Origin: CAZMCT01 sp964564785 | Lineage (GTDB): Bacteria; Planctomycetota; Phycisphaerae; UBA1845; Fen-1342 | DNA: 18,264 nucleotides | Direction of reading: 5' to 3' | Assembly: GCA_964564785.1 (NCBI GenBank) | Contig: CAZMCT010000083.1 | Coordinates: 1-18,264 of the forward strand | Shown here: piece by piece, positions 1 through 6,773 of the stretch | Layout: every line of letters begins with the position of its first letter | How positions within the stretch are numbered: the stretch's first letter is position 1 | Made by a program: the position numbers and the translations under genes | Notes under the pieces: generated by a model | The model's database searches: none | The model's input: the letters and a program-made list of their open reading frames with translations, nothing else | Told to the model about the DNA's origin: nothing

Positions 1-278
1 CTACTTGCAGCGGGTCCATGGCAGCGCCGGTTCAGGCGGCTCTGAAGGAAACGCCTCCGGCCAGACCAATCCGTGAGCAAGCTGGTCTGACAAACGCCGG
101 CTGCTTGACCCCTCCCAGGGACTCTTCCGCTTCCGGTTAACGTCCGCGTCCAATTCGCAGCCCCAGTCCGTCATCTCGAACCTCCGGCGGGTATGTATTC
201 AGTAGAGAGAGTCCCGCCGGACAACGCGCCGGCCGCACAGCGGAGGTCGTTGTGGGCGCTTCCCCAAGGAGCGTGCCC
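1..278. other. Leader region with no supported gene; stem-loops
   Basis: I see no convincing gene here. Reverse-strand open frames over this stretch look like shadows of the GC-rich genes to the right. Two imperfect hairpins are visible: 26-61 (GCCGG and GGCG pairing with CGCC and CCGGC) and 62-89 (CAGACCA pairing with TGGTCTG, 14-nt loop, no T-run). Because a recombinase gene lies close by, an attachment site could be here, but I cannot identify a core repeat within the window. Confidence 0.4.
254..278 (+). promoter_or_regulatory. Hairpin covering the ribosome binding site of the first small gene
   Basis: Folded as RNA, GGG-CGCT-TC (254-262) can pair with GG-AGCG-(tg)-CCC (268-278), leaving a short CCCAA loop. 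The right arm contains the AAGGAG Shine-Dalgarno (266-271), and the ATG follows immediately at 279. The pairing would therefore hide the ribosome binding site. It includes one GU pair and a 2-nt bulge, so stability is moderate. Regulation is inferred only from position. Confidence 0.3.
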
Positions 279-524
279 ATGCACACGACCGACCTGTCCG
301 CCGTAGCCTTGGCGAAGGCGGACGTTCCGCTGTCCGCCGACGAGCGTCTCCGCGAGGTCGCCGGCATCCTCGCGGCCGGCCTGCTGCGGCTGCGAACCCG
401 CCCGCAACTCGCGGCCACATCGGACATGTCCGGCGAACATGTCCTGCCGCAGGAATCCGCAGAATCCGCCCAGAAAGCCCTTGGCTTGCCCGCGCCCCCA
501 CGGCCTGATCCCCACGCTGGTTAA
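279..524 (+). CDS. Small conserved-type protein of the DUF2924/recombinase cassette (81 aa)
   Basis: An ATG at 279 is preceded by AAGGAG at 266-271 with 7-nt spacing, which decides this start over an upstream in-frame ATG at 252. The protein has a Leu/Ala/Arg-rich predicted helix (motif REVAGILAAGLLRLRTR, about residues 29-45). It then becomes a polar, Pro-rich tail ending DPHAG. No enzyme motif is visible. The gene ends 31 nt before the DUF2924 start, so the two are probably co-transcribed. I recall similar short helix-plus-disordered-tail proteins preceding DUF2924 genes in planctomycete-like genomes, but I cannot confirm this here. Function is unknown; a helper or DNA-associated role in integration would be a guess. 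Confidence 0.65.
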   Translation: MHTTDLSAVALAKADVPLSADERLREVAGILAAGLLRLRTRPQLAATSDMSGEHVLPQESAESAQKALGLPAPPRPDPHAG

Positions 525-555
525 CGCACGCGAGAACCGGGAAAAGGACGGCCGC

Positions 556-1041
556 ATGTTGAACGTGGGCAAGGAAATCGCGGTGCTGAAGCACATGACC
601 GTGACCGAGCTGCGGGCCCGGTATGCCGAGGTCTTCGGCGAGGAGACGCGCTCACACCACAAGGACTTCCTGGTCAAGCGCATCGCCTGGCGGATGCAGG
701 CCAACGCCGAGGGCGGCCTGACGGAGCGCGCCCGCCGCCGGGCCGAGGAACTGGCCAACGACGCCGACCTGCGTGTGCGCCGGCCACCGGACAAGCCCGC
801 GTCTTCGCCGGCGTCCACGATCCGAACGGCCAAGGTGGACTTCGGTGACCGAGCAGGCGAGTTGATGCCCGGCACGATTCTGACGCGACCGTACAAGGGC
901 CGGACGATCACCGTGACGGTTCTGGACAACGGCTTCGAGTTCGAGGGAGACGTGTACCGCAGCCTTTCGGCCGTGGCCAAGGCGGTCACCGGCTCACACT
1001 GGAACGGCAACCTCTTCTTCGGCTTGAGGCGTGAGGCTTGA
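556..1041 (+). CDS. DUF2924 domain-containing protein (161 aa)
   Basis: An ATG at 556 follows a purine-rich AAAAGGA (542-548) at suitable spacing. The N-terminal part is helical (MLNVGKEIAVLKHMTVTELR, then RYAEVFGEETRSHHKDFLVK and RIAWRMQANAEGG), which is the typical DUF2924 opening. The C-terminal part (about residues 97-161) has the usual compact beta-rich end: GTILTRPYKGRTITVTVLDN, then FEFEGDVYRSLSAVAKAVTG and SHWNGNLFFGL. DUF2924 proteins are usually found beside phage-type large serine recombinases, as here; their role is not established, though a DNA-binding accessory role is plausible. The last codons fall in a heptamer repeat array: the stop TGA at 1039-1041 is the end of one GGCTTGA unit, so the original C-terminus may have been changed by that array. 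Confidence 0.85.
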   Translation: MLNVGKEIAVLKHMTVTELRARYAEVFGEETRSHHKDFLVKRIAWRMQANAEGGLTERARRRAEELANDADLRVRRPPDKPASSPASTIRTAKVDFGDRAGELMPGTILTRPYKGRTITVTVLDNGFEFEGDVYRSLSAVAKAVTGSHWNGNLFFGLRREA

Positions 1042-1055
1042 GACCTGAGGTGGTC
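1021..1055 (+). repeat. Left heptanucleotide array (GGCTTGA-type) beside the four-helix-bundle gene
   Basis: Consecutive 7-nt units are GGCTTGA, GGCGTGA, GGCTTGA, GACCTGA and a degenerate GGTGGTC. The array carries the stop codon of the DUF2924 gene and touches the stop of the reverse-strand four-helix-bundle gene. The same unit occurs in reverse complement at 1447-1474, so the two arrays bracket the reverse-strand gene as inverted repeats. Confidence 0.8.
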
Positions 1056-1422
1056 AGGATGCACGTCGCAACGACTGGATCAACCGTGACAGCACGCGCG
1101 CCGTCTCGTCGTAGCGGCCGTTCAGCTCGCGGGCAACGTCGGTCGCCAGATAACCCAACCGGGCCGCGAGGCCGATGTAGTAGCCGACTTCCCGCAGCGA
1201 GCCGAAGGCCATACTCAAGAAGTGCAGGTACTCGGCTTCGCCGTCCCGCGCACTGCCCTCCACGATGTTCGCCACCACCGACACCGCCGCACGACGCATT
1301 TGTGACGTCAGACCGAAGAGCTCTTCGCGCGGAAAGGCGCGGGTGCTCTCGTAGATGGACACGACCAAGGCATCGGCCAACTCGAACGCCTTCAACTTGC
1401 GGTGATCTCGCATGGGACGCAT
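1054..1422 (-). CDS. Four helix bundle protein, 23S rRNA IVP-like family (122 aa)
   Basis: This is the only convincing reverse-strand gene in the window. The protein has the hallmark of the four helix bundle (S23 / 23S rRNA intervening-sequence protein) family: an N-terminal helix with DHRKLKAFELADALVVSIYE, the motif LTSQMRRAAVSVVANIVEGS (about residues 38-57), then EYLHFLSMAFGSLREVGYYI and a last helix. Length is typical for the family. Function is unknown; relatives occur in rRNA intervening sequences and as orphan genes. M1 or M4 could be the start. Its 5' end overlaps the recombinase start head-to-head (1412-1422). Orientation, flanking inverted heptamer arrays and position inside an otherwise same-strand operon suggest it was inserted. 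Confidence 0.85.
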   Translation of the reverse strand: MRPMRDHRKLKAFELADALVVSIYESTRAFPREELFGLTSQMRRAAVSVVANIVEGSARDGEAEYLHFLSMAFGSLREVGYYIGLAARLGYLATDVARELNGRYDETARVLSRLIQSLRRAS

Positions 1423-3025
1423 GATGCCACAGGCCGGCCCATCCGCTCAAGCCTCAAGCCCCAAGCCTCAAGCCTCCACGGTCCGCTGCGCGATCTATAC
1501 GCGCAAGAGCACCGAGGAGGGCCTGGAACAGGAGTTCAACTCGCTCGACGCCCAGCGCGAGAGCGCAGAGGCGTACATCGCCAGCCAGCGGCACGAGGGC
1601 TGGACTTGCCTGCCGACGCGCTACGACGATGGCGGGTTCACTGGCGGCAACATGGACCGCCCGGCGCTCCAGCGCCTGCTGGCCGACATCGAGGACGGGA
1701 AGGTCGACTGCATCGTCGTCTACAAGGTCGACCGGCTCAGCCGCAGCCTGATCGACTTCGCCAGGATCATGGACGTGCTGGAGCGGCACCACGTCTCGTT
1801 CGTCTCGGTCACTCAGCAGTTCAACACCGGCACGTCGATGGGCCGGCTGATGCTCAACGTGCTGCTGTCCTTCGCCCAGTTCGAGCGGGAGATCATCTCC
1901 GAGCGGACGCGCGACAAGATCGCAGCCGCCCGCCGCAAGGGCAAGTGGGTCGGCGGTCGCCCCATCCTGGGCTACGACCTCGCCTCCACAGCCGCTGGCG
2001 GGCGGGTCACCGTCAACGAGGACGAGGCGGCGCAGGTTCGCCAGATCTTCGAGCTCTACCTGCGGCACCGATCGCTGATCCCCACGCTCCGCGAGGTTGA
2101 CCGGCGCGGCTGGCGGACCAAGCGGTGGACGACGAAGAAGGGCGACGTCCGCGGCGGCCAGCGCTTCACCAAGGAATCGCTCTACCGGCTGCTGACCAGC
2201 ATCGCCTACATCGGCAAGGTGCGCTACCGCGACGAAATCTACGCGGGCGAGCACCCGGCCATCGTAAGCGAGGCGCTCTGGCACCGCGTGCAGGACGCCC
2301 TTCGCCACAACGGCCGCAACGGTGGAACCAGCTCGGGCGTGACGCGGAACAAGTACGGCGCGCTGCTCAAGGGCCTGCTGCACTGCCGCCCGTGCGGCTG
2401 CGGGATGATGCATACCTACACCAGCAAGGGCAATCGCCGCTACCGCTACTACGTCTGCCTCAACGCCCAAAAGCGCGGCTGGGAGAACTGCCTGACCAAG
2501 TCGGTGCCCGCCGCCGAGATCGAGCGGTTCGTGGTCGAACGTATCAAGGCCATCGGCAAGGACGACGACGTGCTGGCACGGACGCTCGCCCAGGCGCGGA
2601 AGCAGAACCAGGAAGGCTTGGACGAGCTCCAGGCCGAACGCCGCCGCCTGGCACGCGAGCTCGCCAAGCACGGTGCGGAGGTCCGCAAGTTGATCGACCA
2701 GGCGGGCGTGCCCGGCGAGACGCCCACGGCGGCGCGACTGGCGGACCTCCAGGAGCGCATCCGTGCGGCCGAGCAACGGGCGACGGAAGTGCGCGAGCAG
2801 ATCATCGCGTTGAGCGCCAGGGTGGTGGACGAGGGCGAACTGGCCCGGGCGCTGTCGCTGTTCGATCCCGTGTGGGATTCCCTCTCGCCCAGCGAGCAGG
2901 CGCGGGTGCTGCACCTGCTGGTCGAGCGGGTCACTTACGACGGCGCGGACGGCACGCTGGCGATCACCTTCCGGCCGACCGGGATCAAGGCCCTGGCCGA
3001 GGAACGGGAGGTCGCGGCATGTTGA
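1412..3025 (+). CDS. Large serine recombinase / phage-type integrase (about 537 aa)
   Basis: A serine recombinase catalyses site-specific integration or excision through a 5'-phosphoserine DNA intermediate. The resolvase domain spans about residues 24-180. It has the catalytic Ser33 in CAIYTRKSTEEG, the segment VVYKVDRLSRS (about 102-112) and the long helix FAQFEREIISERTRDKI. A 'Recombinase' domain follows (about 185-300), then a zinc ribbon with LLHCRPCGCGMMHT and later Cys residues. A charged coiled coil (about 395-460) and a C-terminal tail complete it, so the gene looks intact. In-frame ATGs at 1412, 1421 and 1424 are all possible starts, and none has a good Shine-Dalgarno. Residues about 11-22 (AQASSPKPQAS) are encoded by heptamer repeats, so the extreme N-terminus is probably acquired and dispensable. 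Confidence 0.92.
   Translation: MGRMMPQAGPSAQASSPKPQASTVRCAIYTRKSTEEGLEQEFNSLDAQRESAEAYIASQRHEGWTCLPTRYDDGGFTGGNMDRPALQRLLADIEDGKVDCIVVYKVDRLSRSLIDFARIMDVLERHHVSFVSVTQQFNTGTSMGRLMLNVLLSFAQFEREIISERTRDKIAAARRKGKWVGGRPILGYDLASTAAGGRVTVNEDEAAQVRQIFELYLRHRSLIPTLREVDRRGWRTKRWTTKKGDVRGGQRFTKESLYRLLTSIAYIGKVRYRDEIYAGEHPAIVSEALWHRVQDALRHNGRNGGTSSGVTRNKYGALLKGLLHCRPCGCGMMHTYTSKGNRRYRYYVCLNAQKRGWENCLTKSVPAAEIERFVVERIKAIGKDDDVLARTLAQARKQNQEGLDELQAERRRLARELAKHGAEVRKLIDQAGVPGETPTAARLADLQERIRAAEQRATEVREQIIALSARVVDEGELARALSLFDPVWDSLSPSEQARVLHLLVERVTYDGADGTLAITFRPTGIKALAEEREVAAC
1447..1474 (-). repeat. Right heptanucleotide array, inverted relative to 1021-1055
   Basis: Four consecutive 7-nt units read TCAAGCC, TCAAGCC, CCAAGCC and TCAAGCC on the + strand, the reverse complement of the GGCTTGA units at 1021-1041. 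The 28 nt lie inside the recombinase reading frame and are translated there as an Ala/Ser/Pro/Gln stretch ahead of the conserved VRCAIYTRKS start of the catalytic domain. Confidence 0.85.
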
Positions 3026-3537
3026 GGCTTGACAGGTCGCGGCCAACGGTGGCGGACCGGTCGCTTCAAGGCCGCGCGGCTGCAACGGGAGCGGCACAGC
3101 GAGGGCTGACTGTCGAGTGCAAGGTCCACTTCGAGGTCGGCCGCAAAGCGCGGAAGAAGCTGAAGGTCGGCAACGCGGCGCCGGCGCGGGAGACGCTGGT
3201 CGAGCCGGGTCGCGTGCCGCGTGTTTCGCGGTTGATGGCCTTGGCGATCCGCCTCGAACGGCTCTTGGCCGAAGGCGTGGCCCGCGACTACGCCGACCTG
3301 GCCCGGCTCAGCGGCGTCACCCGCGCCCGGCTCACTCAGATCATGAATCTCACGCTCCTGACCCCGGATATCCAGGAAGCGCTGCTCTTCCTGCCCCGCA
3401 CGCTCCGCGGCCGCGACCCGATCCAGGAACCGCACCTACGCCCGATAACGCTCATATCGGACTGGCGAAAACAGCGACAGCTATGGCGGGAGCTGGTGAC
3501 CAAAGCCCACGTCGAAAACGCCGAGAGGCCGGCTTGA
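3019..3537 (+). CDS. HTH protein overlapping the recombinase gene (172 aa)
   Basis: The ATG at 3019 lies 7 nt inside the end of the recombinase gene (stop 3023-3025), in another frame, which suggests translational coupling. The first 30 residues are low-information. The conserved-looking part begins at about residue 32 (VECKVHFEVGRKARKKLK), so a later start is possible. A helix-turn-helix is clear at about residues 91-111 (DLARLSGVTRARLTQIMNL), followed by LLTPDIQEALLFLP. The C-terminal segment WRKQRQLWREL is basic and aromatic. This arrangement suggests a recombination directionality factor or regulator acting with the recombinase, but that is inferred from position and the HTH only. The stop codon overlaps a promoter-like -35 element for the next unit. 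Confidence 0.7.
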   Translation: MLRLDRSRPTVADRSLQGRAAATGAAQRGLTVECKVHFEVGRKARKKLKVGNAAPARETLVEPGRVPRVSRLMALAIRLERLLAEGVARDYADLARLSGVTRARLTQIMNLTLLTPDIQEALLFLPRTLRGRDPIQEPHLRPITLISDWRKQRQLWRELVTKAHVENAERPA

Positions 3538-3562
3538 CACCCGCCTGCCGGTACCGTACAGT
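3534..3562 (+). promoter_or_regulatory. Sigma-70-type promoter
   Basis: A perfect -35 box TTGACA (3534-3539) is followed after 17 nt by TACAGT (3557-3562), which matches 4 of 6 positions of TATAAT. The spacer and -10 region contain GTACCGTACAGTA, a partly symmetric GTAC-rich stretch that could be an operator. It lies at the stop codon of the HTH gene and points to the large unrecognised gene that follows. Confidence 0.6.
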
Positions 3563-4028
3563 ATCCTAACAGATCGGTCCCGGGCGTCGACCGATGCCAG
3601 CCAGGAATGGCCGGCGGCAGGCCACGGAATCGCCACCCACGGATGGGGGCCGCCGGCGTCTATGACCGCACACCGTCCACGTGCCCAGCGGAGGTGCGGC
3701 TGTGCTTCCGGCAAGACGGTCGAAGTACGCCGGCGAGCCCTCGGATCCTGCCTTCACGCAGGCTTGGCCATGGCACCGGCCCCGCCACGACCCGGGACGC
3801 CGGCGCCAGAAGCGGCCAGTCGAAGTTGGAGCAGTGATGGTGTGCCGAGGCTGGAGGCATGCCATGAGTGCGTGTGGTCCGTTCGACAGCGCGCGGAGCG
3901 ACGGCAACCGTCGTCGGGGGGATACGAAACAAACCGACATCCGCTCACCGGCCGCCGGCCCTGGTGCACCATTGCGTGTCCGTGTTGCGGATTGCGGCTC
4001 TTCGCGGTCCCGTCGCGAGACCATTACA
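3563..4028 (+). other. Leader without a supported gene
   Basis: Several frames are open here because of the GC content, but none looks like protein: all are Arg/Pro/Gly-rich and low in hydrophobic patterning. The frame of the downstream large gene is open back to 3681 (GTG), with another ATG at 3837 that has a GGAG 5 nt upstream, so part of this stretch may be coding. I otherwise see a long untranslated leader after the 3534 promoter. Confidence 0.4.
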
Positions 4029-6068
4029 ATGACGGCGAATCCCGCATCCGGGTCCGGATTGGCCGGCTCACTGGCTCGCGTTCGAAGGGATATGCGGTCA
4101 CAGATACCGACTTCAGAATCCGAGTCCTACCTTTTCGCTATCGACCACGGTCCGGAGGGTGTGTCGCCCAACACGGTCTTCTACCGCGCGGCCGACGCCG
4201 AACTGGCCGCCTCAATCTGCCGGCTTTGCGAGCGAGAATACGCCGGCCAAGTGAGGTTTAGCCATAGGCCCTCGTCGTCATTCCCGCCGGAAGAGCAGGT
4301 GCTCCTAGACGAGGCCCTCGATGAGCTCTCCATCTACGACGACCCCGACCTCGGTGTCTACGATCCACCGCCGACCCGCCAGACGCTTCTCAGGGCGGAG
4401 TACGCCCGGCGCTGCCGGCGGTGGGAGGAGATGCTGAAGAGACGGCGAAAGCGGGCGGGCGTGCCAGGACAACCTGTCCCGCAAGCGCGGCGCGCCGGCT
4501 GTTCGGAGCTGCACCAAGGCTGGCTGACGGATGGCGATCTGCTGAAGATCTGTGGCATCGCCGGAGACGACACGGAACTGACCCCGGACCACATTGCTGA
4601 TTTGCGCCGGGTCACTTACCTGATCGGTACGCAGCATATCGAGACGGGCGGCCGTCTCGAACTGGCGCTGTCCCTGCTGGCGTCAGTATTGGGGAGTTTT
4701 CCGCGGCACAATCCGACCCATTTGCCGTTCGGCTATCAGGGGCCGACGATCAAGTCGCATGGCTGGATCGACCGCGATATCCTGGAACGCACCGGGAAAC
4801 AGATTGTGGGGCTGTTGTGGGATGACTGCCCGCCGGACACCGTGGCGTTTCGCGTGGAGCACGCGATCTCCGAAGCGGTTCGGTTGGGCTTCCTTGAGGA
4901 GACGCGATACGATGCGTGGCGGCCCGGCATGCCCAGCGGTTCCAGGTGGCGTGTGGCACTGGCGGCGACCACGTATGGTGTGGCGAAGGCGCGTCCAGCG
5001 TCGGCGCCGACTGCTGCTGACGATCACGTCACATCGGGCCGACCGAGCGCTGCGGCTGGTCCGATTCCTGATGGGGAGCGAATAGCCGAGGTCCCGACCA
5101 ATACTACCGAGTCGCCAGATGAGCCCTGCCCCGCGGGCCACAGCGGCGATACTCCGTCGGAGCTGCCGCCTGAAGTCGCGGAGTTTCTTGGGCAACTGCA
5201 GCGGCTGACGGCTGCCGAGCGGGCATATGTGCTGCGTTTGCAGCTATTCCTGTACGCGCAGGCATACCACAATCTCGTCGAAGCGGTCGCGAACAGCCCC
5301 ATCGGGTGGGTCGACGTGGAGTTGAATGGCTGGTACTTGCAGATCGTCAAGGCGATCCAGAATCTGCTGGCCTTGCCTGAGTTCGCCGAGTTTCCGAGCG
5401 GTTTCGAGCCCGTCGCTCCCAACCTGTTCCCGTGTTCCGACCTCGACGTCGGCTGGGAGGACTGCATCGGGCCGCCGGTGATGGACTTCCTCGGGCGAGC
5501 GCAAGCCTTCCTGCTCGACAGCGGCCCAGTTAGTACCGAGAACCAGGATTTTGTCAACAGCTTGATCGCAGTGTGCAGAGACAAATGCGTGCAGGCGTCC
5601 GAAGTCGCGGCTCGTTTTCGCCAGCGCGCTGAGGCGACCTTCAAGAAGATGCTGGATCGCGCTGGCCAGCGTGGGGGCGACAGTCACCCGGCGGTGCCGC
5701 CTACGGGCGCGAAAGCCCCTAAGGAGGCCGAGGGATCTCCGCCAGCGCCGGAACCAACCAGCCCGAGGAGTGACCAGGAGCAAGCCACGTTACCGACGTC
5801 TTCGGACGACCGTTACGAATGGGCTCGCAAGATCGACCTGGTGCGAGCGACCAACCAAGTGCTCGGTGAAGGCATGCTGAACAAGGGCGTGCTGTCCCGC
5901 GCCTGCGCTGACGGCCAGGTCGAGACGAACGGCAAGACCGGCCGGGGCGCGCGGGTCCGCGTGCGGAGCTTTCTCGCCTGGGTCAGCCGTCAGAATGAGC
6001 TCGGCGCCGACGAAACGACTCAGATCCGGAATGCCGTGATCGGCGAGATCGCGGCGCGCAACTCGTAG
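4029..6068 (+). CDS. Large unrecognised protein with a C-terminal HTH-like segment (679 aa)
   Basis: I do not recognise this protein. I placed the start at ATG 4029 because the in-frame extension back to 3681 is Arg/Pro-rich and not protein-like; 4092 (ATG, start MRSQIPTSES) and 3837 are alternatives. Visible parts are an acidic stretch (LLDEALDELSIYDDPDLGVY, about 94-113), a charged Arg/Lys helix (RRWEEMLKRRRKRAG) and a middle region (about 247-300) that could be a winged helix (EHAISEAVRLGFLEETRYDA). A long Pro/Ser/Thr linker follows, then a helical region with WVDVELNGWYLQIVKAIQN, a second linker, and a C-terminal segment (about 595-679) resembling a DNA-binding domain (GMLNKGVLSRACADGQVET). 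Codon choice is less GC-biased than in the neighbours. It has its own promoter and downstream hairpin, so it may be cargo. A regulator or replication-initiation role is possible; no catalytic motif is visible. Confidence 0.6.
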   Translation: MTANPASGSGLAGSLARVRRDMRSQIPTSESESYLFAIDHGPEGVSPNTVFYRAADAELAASICRLCEREYAGQVRFSHRPSSSFPPEEQVLLDEALDELSIYDDPDLGVYDPPPTRQTLLRAEYARRCRRWEEMLKRRRKRAGVPGQPVPQARRAGCSELHQGWLTDGDLLKICGIAGDDTELTPDHIADLRRVTYLIGTQHIETGGRLELALSLLASVLGSFPRHNPTHLPFGYQGPTIKSHGWIDRDILERTGKQIVGLLWDDCPPDTVAFRVEHAISEAVRLGFLEETRYDAWRPGMPSGSRWRVALAATTYGVAKARPASAPTAADDHVTSGRPSAAAGPIPDGERIAEVPTNTTESPDEPCPAGHSGDTPSELPPEVAEFLGQLQRLTAAERAYVLRLQLFLYAQAYHNLVEAVANSPIGWVDVELNGWYLQIVKAIQNLLALPEFAEFPSGFEPVAPNLFPCSDLDVGWEDCIGPPVMDFLGRAQAFLLDSGPVSTENQDFVNSLIAVCRDKCVQASEVAARFRQRAEATFKKMLDRAGQRGGDSHPAVPPTGAKAPKEAEGSPPAPEPTSPRSDQEQATLPTSSDDRYEWARKIDLVRATNQVLGEGMLNKGVLSRACADGQVETNGKTGRGARVRVRSFLAWVSRQNELGADETTQIRNAVIGEIAARNS

Positions 6069-6106
6069 CGCAACCGCTGTAATCAGGTTGCGCAACCAGC
6101 CTTTTT
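6068..6106 (+). terminator. Possible intrinsic terminator after the large unrecognised gene
   Basis: GCGCAACC (6068-6075) pairs perfectly with GGTTGCGC (6086-6093) around a 10-nt loop, starting at the last base of the stop codon. A TTTTT run (6102-6106) follows, but 8 nt after the stem, which is farther than usual. The same 8-mers recur nearby, so the hairpin may instead be part of a protein-binding cluster. Confidence 0.4.
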
Positions 6107-6122
6107 CTGCTTCTTTCACGGC

Positions 6123-6140
6123 CCCGGCTCCAAAGCCGGG
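6123..6140 (+). other. Strong short stem-loop
   Basis: CCCGGCT (6123-6129) pairs perfectly with AGCCGGG (6134-6140) around a CCAA tetraloop. No T-run follows, so it is not a standard terminator. It lies between the two groups of GCGCAACC motifs. Confidence 0.5.
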
Positions 6141-6280
6141 CGCACGGGAACGCCCCACGTCGTACGAGCACAGCCACTGCCTCGTTGCGCTTTGGTTGCG
6201 CCCCGAAAACCACCTCGATACTCGGCTCCATGATCGCGGTCGCCGAGGCGTCCGCACCAAACCCTCATGGAGGTTCGAGT

Positions 6281-6607
6281 ATGACCAAAGGCCAGTTGTC
6301 AGGGCCGAATCGGTGGCTGGTCGAGTGTTGCCAGCACATCAACTTCGGCAGCATCACGTTTCAGGTGCGCGGCGGGCAGCCCGATCTGGGGCGCCCCCGC
6401 GCCCAGGTCCGCACGCTCAAGATCGCCGGCGGCGTCAACGGTCCCCGCCCCGAGGTCGCCCGTGAGGACTTCGAATTGCGGCACGAGCACATCGCGCTGC
6501 TGGAGCAGTTGAAGCAGCTGCCCGACGGCACGCGGGTGCGGGTGAAGGTCGCGCACGGGCTGCCGGGCGCATTTATCGACCTTCTGGAAGAGCAGCAGGC
6601 AGCATAG
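6281..6607 (+). CDS. Conserved phage-type hypothetical protein (108 aa)
   Basis: The ATG at 6281 is preceded by GGAGG (6269-6273) at 7-nt spacing, which fixes the start. The protein begins MTKGQLSGPNRWLVECCQHI, continues INFGSITFQVRGGQPDL, and ends with a predicted helix and strands (HEHIALLEQLKQLPDGTRVR, then VKVAHGLPGAFIDLLEE). The pattern 'L-V-x-x-C-Q-x-I-N-F-G' followed by 'V-R-G-G' and a late 'V-x-H-G-L-P' resembles a group of small prophage proteins I have seen, but I know of no function for them. It lacks enzyme motifs and membrane segments. A terminator follows, so it may be a separately transcribed early gene under the GCGCAACC cluster. Confidence 0.7.
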   Translation: MTKGQLSGPNRWLVECCQHINFGSITFQVRGGQPDLGRPRAQVRTLKIAGGVNGPRPEVAREDFELRHEHIALLEQLKQLPDGTRVRVKVAHGLPGAFIDLLEEQQAA

Positions 6608-6660
6608 GGGCACAGGGCACAAACCCCAGACATCAGGCAACCAACCGGCCGCGGAGCGGA

Positions 6661-6709
6661 GGCGTTGCGGGTGTCGCGGTGAACCGCGAACTCGCAACGC
6701 CTTTTCTTT
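6661..6709 (+). terminator. Intrinsic terminator with two-tier stem
   Basis: GGCGTTGCG (6661-6669) pairs perfectly with CGCAACGCC (6693-6701). Inside, TCGCGG (6674-6679) pairs with CCGCGA (6684-6689) around a TGAA loop. The stem is followed directly by TTTTCTTT (6702-6709). This is a well-formed rho-independent terminator separating the small gene from the replication module, or an attenuator if the upstream promoter serves both. Confidence 0.85.
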
Positions 6710-6773
6710 CGCCCGTGCCCCGCGGCCCTCCCGTCGACACCCGCGCGACCTCCCCGGCCAAGGGAGATCGCGA

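Larger units (their letters stand above)
6068..6201. repeat. Cluster of five GCGCAACC-type motifs (candidate operator)
   Basis: GCGCAACC occurs at 6068-6075 and 6090-6097. Its reverse complement GGTTGCGC occurs at 6086-6093 and 6194-6201, with a 7/8 copy (CGTTGCGC) at 6183-6190. Copies 6086-6097 fuse into the perfect 12-nt palindrome GGTTGCGCAACC. The copy at 6194-6201 overlaps a weak -35-like TTGCGC that is 16 nt from GATACT (6218-6223), ahead of the 6281 gene. Confidence 0.55.

Noticed and set aside
62..89. Transcription terminator for an upstream gene
   Set aside because: A 7-bp stem exists but the loop is 14 nt and no T-run follows on either strand.
1054..1422. rRNA intervening sequence, suggested by the four-helix-bundle gene
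   Set aside because: No rRNA sequence surrounds it; both neighbours are protein genes, so it is an orphan family member.
3566..4024. Reverse-strand ORFs in the leader of the large gene
   Set aside because: Composition is Arg/Pro/Ser-rich without motifs, and several overlap one another; they look like GC-driven shadows.
3681..4028. N-terminal extension of the large unrecognised gene back to GTG 3681
   Set aside because: The encoded stretch is Arg/Pro/Gly-rich with little hydrophobic patterning. Open frames of this length are common by chance at this GC content, and no good ribosome binding site precedes 3681.
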